Assembly: GCA_964630225.1 (NCBI GenBank)
Contig: CAZVUK010000029.1
Coordinates: 1 to 9,614, forward strand
Direction: 5' to 3'
DNA length: 9,614 nt
Source of the DNA: CAYZRY01 sp964630225
GTDB lineage: Bacteria; Bacillota_I; Bacilli_A; RF39; UBA660
Shown here in pieces: positions 7,207-9,614 of this stretch (position 1 is its first letter; each line of letters opens with the position of its first letter). The translations under genes were made by a program, and so were the position numbers. Under the pieces are notes generated by a model. It had not been told where the DNA came from. It saw only the letters and a list, made by a program, of their open reading frames with translations, and did not search any database.

Positions 7207-7791
7207 ATGGCAAACAATAAAAAGAAGAATGTTGTAGTCGAAGATATAGTAATTACTGAAAAAGAATATGTCGAATCAGATAGAGAAATCTTAAATAAGA
7301 TTAAAGTAGGGGTATATATAGCAATAGCTATACTTATACTTAATACAATTTTAATTGGTGTCTACATGAGTGGTTCAGAAGCTAATTCAACACCACCTAC
7401 ACAGCAAACTCAAAACACTGATTACGATATAAGTATGTTTAATGAAGTTAACGTTGACGAATTTGTTAAAAAGGTTAAAGGTTCTAAACTAGAAGTAATT
7501 GTAATGGCTAGAGAAGATTGTGGATACTGCGTACAGTTCCTACCAACTCTTCAACAATCAGTTAGAGAATATGACTATACACTTAACTACTTAGATATCA
7601 ATAAAGTTGGCGCAGATACTAAAGCCGTCGAAGATATCAAAGGTCTTGGAGAGTTCTTTGCAGAGAATTTTGGGGTAACACCTATAGTTGTCTTTGTCAA
7701 AGATGGTAAAGTTATTGATCAACTAGTCGGAGCAGCAGAATACAACACATACACAGCTTTACTTGAAAAGAATAATATATCTAAAAAATAG
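7207..7791 (+). CDS. Membrane-anchored thioredoxin-like protein (CGYC)
   Basis: The 194-residue protein has a charged N-terminal tail of about 32 residues, one transmembrane helix (about 34-53), a short Ser/Pro/Thr/Gln linker (55-72) and a thioredoxin-fold domain (about 78-190). The active site is CGYC at 105-108 and the expected cis-proline follows Thr at 158-159 (GVTPI). Lys/Arg residues precede the helix and Ser/Glu-rich sequence follows it, so by the positive-inside rule the active site faces outward. Such proteins make, reduce or isomerise disulfides in exported proteins. It resembles the small thioredoxins called bacteriocin-transport accessory proteins, but no bacteriocin genes are present. 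AGGAGG lies 6 nt before the ATG. It stands next to a secreted protein with paired cysteines, its most obvious local client. No CcdA, DsbB or VKOR-type redox partner is in the window. Confidence 0.88.
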   Translation: MANNKKKNVVVEDIVITEKEYVESDREILNKIKVGVYIAIAILILNTILIGVYMSGSEANSTPPTQQTQNTDYDISMFNEVNVDEFVKKVKGSKLEVIVMAREDCGYCVQFLPTLQQSVREYDYTLNYLDINKVGADTKAVEDIKGLGEFFAENFGVTPIVVFVKDGKVIDQLVGAAEYNTYTALLEKNNISKK

Positions 7792-7819
7792 AGAATAAAG
7801 ATTATCTTTATTCTTTTTT
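7792..7819 (+). terminator. Intrinsic terminator after the thioredoxin-like gene
   Basis: A perfect 9-bp stem is made by AGAATAAAG (7792-7800) and CTTTATTCT (7806-7814), with loop ATTAT and six T (7814-7819). It starts at the base after the stop codon, and the mraY -10 lies only 4 nt beyond it. Confidence 0.85.
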
Positions 7820-7829
7820 ATGGTATAAT
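7802..7829 (+). promoter_or_regulatory. Extended -10 promoter of mraY
   Basis: TATAAT at 7824-7829 is preceded directly by TGG, an extended -10. The best -35 is weak (TTATCT 7802-7807, 16-nt spacer) and lies inside the preceding terminator hairpin. Transcription should start near 7836, about 18 nt before the chosen ATG. Confidence 0.65.
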
Positions 7830-7853
7830 TTATTTACAAAGGCAGTGATATTA

Positions 7854-8840
7854 ATGGGAATACTTTTACTTACAAAATCGATATTTGCAATCATGTTAGG
7901 ATTTTTGGGATCAGTTTTATTAGGTCTTATTTTAATTCCTATTTTAAAAAGAGTAAACTTCAGACAGACAGTTAGCTCTTATGTCGGTAGTAGACATGCT
8001 AAAAAGAATGGTACACCGACGATGGGTGGACTTATCTTTATTATTCCAACTATCGCTGTTACATTTGCTTTAGCTCTTACTGCTAAAATGGAGATGGATA
8101 CTAACCTAGTTATTATTTTAATGGTCTTTTTAGGTTATGCCTTCCTCGGTTTCTTAGATGATTATCTAAGTATTAAAAGAGGGAAGAATGAAGGGCTAAG
8201 CACTTTTCAAAAATTATTTATTCAAGTAATAATTGCTCTTATATTTTTCTATTTATACATGAAAACTGATGGGACAACAGCACTTAGAATATCGACTTTA
8301 AATATTAATTTTGAAATGGGCTGGTTATATGGACCTTTCCTTCTATTTATTTTAATCGGAGCTTCTAATGCTGTAAACATAACCGATGGCTTAGATGGTT
8401 TAGCTGGTGGTTTATCAGCCATTGCTTTTATTGCCTTTAGCTTGGTATCTTTAGTCGCCGGTTTTGAATCTCTAGGAATATTTACCTTTATTTTAACTGG
8501 AGCTATTATGGGCTTCCTTGTCTATAACGGGCATCCAGCCAAGGTTATTATGGGTGATAGTGGTTCATTATCACTCGGAGCTGTAATGGGGACAATTGCT
8601 GTTCTAACGCACCGTGAATTCACTTTATTAATCGTTGCCAGTGTCTTTGTCGTTGAAACTCTATCGGTTATTCTGCAAGTAATATGGCGCGTCTTATTTG
8701 GTAAAAAATTACTCCTAATGTCACCCCTTCATCATCATTTTGAAAAACTGGGGTGGAGTGAAACAGACATTGTAAAACTCTTCTACATATTTGGTTTATC
8801 ACTTACGATGGCCGGTATCTATTTTGGAGTTTGGTTATAG
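7854..8840 (+). CDS. mraY: Phospho-N-acetylmuramoyl-pentapeptide transferase (MraY)
   Basis: MraY transfers phospho-MurNAc-pentapeptide from UDP to undecaprenyl phosphate, forming lipid I at the inner face of the membrane, the first membrane step of peptidoglycan synthesis. The 328-residue length matches Gram-positive MraY proteins, and about ten hydrophobic helices are visible. Family motifs are GTPTMGG (about 53-59), the FLDDY pair (D102, D103) with NEGLS and QK following, NITDGLDG (D178, D181), NGHPAKVIMGDSGS (D235) and the HHH cluster (293-295) in PLHHHFEKLGW. The family usually has MGDTGS where this one has MGDSGS. I prefer ATG 7854 to the GTG at 7845, because the GTG lies within the GG..GTGAT Shine-Dalgarno-like sequence (7841-7849). 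It is outside the usual division and cell-wall cluster: no mur or fts genes adjoin it. Confidence 0.95.
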   Translation: MGILLLTKSIFAIMLGFLGSVLLGLILIPILKRVNFRQTVSSYVGSRHAKKNGTPTMGGLIFIIPTIAVTFALALTAKMEMDTNLVIILMVFLGYAFLGFLDDYLSIKRGKNEGLSTFQKLFIQVIIALIFFYLYMKTDGTTALRISTLNINFEMGWLYGPFLLFILIGASNAVNITDGLDGLAGGLSAIAFIAFSLVSLVAGFESLGIFTFILTGAIMGFLVYNGHPAKVIMGDSGSLSLGAVMGTIAVLTHREFTLLIVASVFVVETLSVILQVIWRVLFGKKLLLMSPLHHHFEKLGWSETDIVKLFYIFGLSLTMAGIYFGVWL

Positions 8841-8866
8841 ACAATTTTAATAAAAGATGCTATAAT
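8838..8866 (+). promoter_or_regulatory. Promoter of the T-box / glyS transcript
   Basis: TAGACA (8838-8843, 5 of 6 to consensus) and a perfect TATAAT (8861-8866) are 17 nt apart, with TGC before the -10. The first three bases of the -35 are the TAG stop codon of mraY. Transcription should start near 8872-8874, which sets the 5' limit of the leader. Confidence 0.8.
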
Positions 8867-8871
8867 ATGCT

Positions 8872-8987
8872 TATATTGAAGTGATGACGGGCCTGGAAAA
8901 CCCCGAGCTATACAGTTAGAGAGATTCTTCTAGAATAATTAAGGTGGAACCACGGCTTAGGTCGTCCTTAAAACTAGAAGTTTTTTT
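8872..8987 (+). promoter_or_regulatory. Compact glycine T-box leader with terminator
   Basis: The T-box core AAGGTGGAACCACG (8941-8954) is unmistakable. It forms the usual antiterminator: TTAAGG (8939-8944) pairs with CCTTAA (8966-8971), around the 7-nt bulge TGGAACC and a small hairpin (8952-8956 with 8961-8965, loop TTAG). TGGA in the bulge suits the UCCA end of tRNA-Gly. Stem I is very short: GTGATGA (8881-8887, kink-turn-like, opposite GA 8905-8906), then CGGG 8888-8891 with CCCG 8902-8905 closing a 10-nt loop that contains GGA (8895-8897), a candidate Gly specifier. CTTCTAG (8927-8933) pairs with CTAGAAG (8974-8980) ahead of T7 (8981-8987). The T-box call is secure. The specifier and the switching mechanism are inference. 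Confidence 0.88.
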
Positions 8988-9003
8988 ATTATAAGGAGGT
9001 TAT

Positions 9004-9614
9004 ATGAAAGAAATAACGATGAATGATTTAGTAAATTTTTGTAAACAATATGGTTTCATTTTTCAAGGAAGTGAAATATATGGTGGTCTTGCTAATACAT
9101 GGGATTATGGTCCCTTAGGCTCAAGGCTTAAAAACAATCTTAAAGATGCTTGGCGTAAGAAGTTTATTCAAGAGCGCTTTAATAGTTACGAAGTAGATGC
9201 AGGTATACTTATGCACCCTCGTGTATGGGAAGCTTCTGGTCACGTATCATCATTTTCTGATCCGCTTATCGATTGTAAAAGTTGTAAGATGAGACATCGT
9301 GCCGATAATCTTATTAACGATTTTGACAGTGAAGCTAATGCTGATCGTATGAGTGAAGAAGAAATGATTAATTTTATTCGTGATAAGAGGATTCCTTGTC
9401 CTAATTGTAAAGCATCAGATTACACTGATATTAGACAGTTTAACTTGATGTTTGAAACACAAAGAGGAGCAGTTAAAGATGATAAAAACGTCGTTTACTT
9501 GCGCCCTGAAAACGCTCAAGGAGAATATGTAAACTTTTTAAATGTCTTAAGAACGATGAGAACTAAACTGCCATTTTCGATTGGTCAAATTGGTAAAGCT
9601 TTTAGAAATGAAAT
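9004..9614 (+). CDS. glyS: Glycyl-tRNA synthetase, alpha2 (class II) type, 3' partial
   Basis: The first 203 residues are present and the gene runs off the right edge. The enzyme charges tRNA-Gly with glycine in the cytosol. This is the single-chain homodimer type found in most low-GC Gram-positives, not the separate alpha/beta form. Visible features are GFIFQGSEIYGGL and WDYGPLG near the N-terminus, a four-cysteine zinc-type site (C91, C94, C132, C135), FNLMFET, RPENAQGEYVNF (168-179) and the class II motif 2 start FRNE (200-203). The usual family sequence in the fifth of these is RPETAQG, so Asn replaces Thr here. AAGGAGG (8993-8999) lies 4 nt before ATG 9004, which is close but the best site. 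The ATG at residue 6 is a less likely alternative. The T-box upstream, whose bulge fits tRNA-Gly, agrees with the identification. Confidence 0.95.
   Translation, partial: MKEITMNDLVNFCKQYGFIFQGSEIYGGLANTWDYGPLGSRLKNNLKDAWRKKFIQERFNSYEVDAGILMHPRVWEASGHVSSFSDPLIDCKSCKMRHRADNLINDFDSEANADRMSEEEMINFIRDKRIPCPNCKASDYTDIRQFNLMFETQRGAVKDDKNVVYLRPENAQGEYVNFLNVLRTMRTKLPFSIGQIGKAFRNE

Noticed and set aside
7207..7791. Bacteriocin accessory thioredoxin within a bacteriocin locus
   Set aside because: The domain resembles that group, but no precursor peptide, immunity or ABC transporter gene is present.
7845..7847. GTG start for mraY
   Set aside because: It overlaps the Shine-Dalgarno-like GG..GTGAT. ATG 7854 has better spacing and gives a typical length.
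1..9614. Mycoplasma-type genetic code (TGA as Trp)
   Set aside because: Trp codons in the genes are TGG, including the Trp-rich surface protein, and no in-frame TGA is seen.
1..9614. CRISPR array, insertion sequence, phage or attachment site
   Set aside because: No short regular direct repeats with spacers, transposase or integrase frames, or terminal inverted repeats were seen. The only repeats are the coding repeats at 2095-3177.

Overview
The window is low-GC DNA with closely packed genes, all on the + strand. It looks like a chromosomal piece from a low-GC Gram-positive bacterium (Bacilli or a Mollicutes-related gut lineage that still makes a cell wall). The reasons are an AT-rich sequence with Bacillus-type Shine-Dalgarno sites, U-tailed intrinsic terminators, a T-box leader, an alpha2-type glycyl-tRNA synthetase and MraY. 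Trp is encoded by TGG in the genes read here, no in-frame TGA was seen, and every visible stop is TAA or TAG. This favours the standard bacterial code over the Mycoplasma code. The exact taxon cannot be fixed from the sequence.

Layout. Bases 1-137 are the tail of an unidentified gene. Bases 138-378 hold a promoter, a structured segment that may be a small RNA of about 127 nt ending in a strong terminator (240-281), and a second promoter (332-360). That promoter starts a four-gene unit ending at the terminator at 7131-7154: a PfkB-family sugar kinase (379-1284), a stand-alone Smr-domain protein (1262-1570), a membrane-anchored, cysteine-rich repeat protein (1570-3939) and a 1058-residue protein with one hydrophobic segment and a long Pro/Glu/Thr-rich tail (3951-7127). 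Overlaps of 23 nt and 1 nt and a gap of 11 nt argue for co-transcription. Next come a membrane-anchored thioredoxin-like protein with a CGYC site (7207-7791), mraY (7854-8840) and the 5' part of glycyl-tRNA synthetase behind a short T-box leader (8872-9003). These last three each have their own promoter.

Function. mraY (lipid I synthesis) and glyS (translation) are housekeeping genes. The less ordinary part is 1570-7791: a surface protein built as an A-B-A'-B' duplication with a regularly spaced cysteine pair in each unit, a large uncharacterised protein, and an externally facing thioredoxin-like protein that could make or repair disulfides in the first. This is a proposed envelope module, based on topology, cysteine spacing and adjacency. 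No named system was recognised. The glyS leader is the second point of interest: it has a clear T-box core but only about 40 nt for Stem I, and its antiterminator is nested inside the helix that precedes the U-tract.
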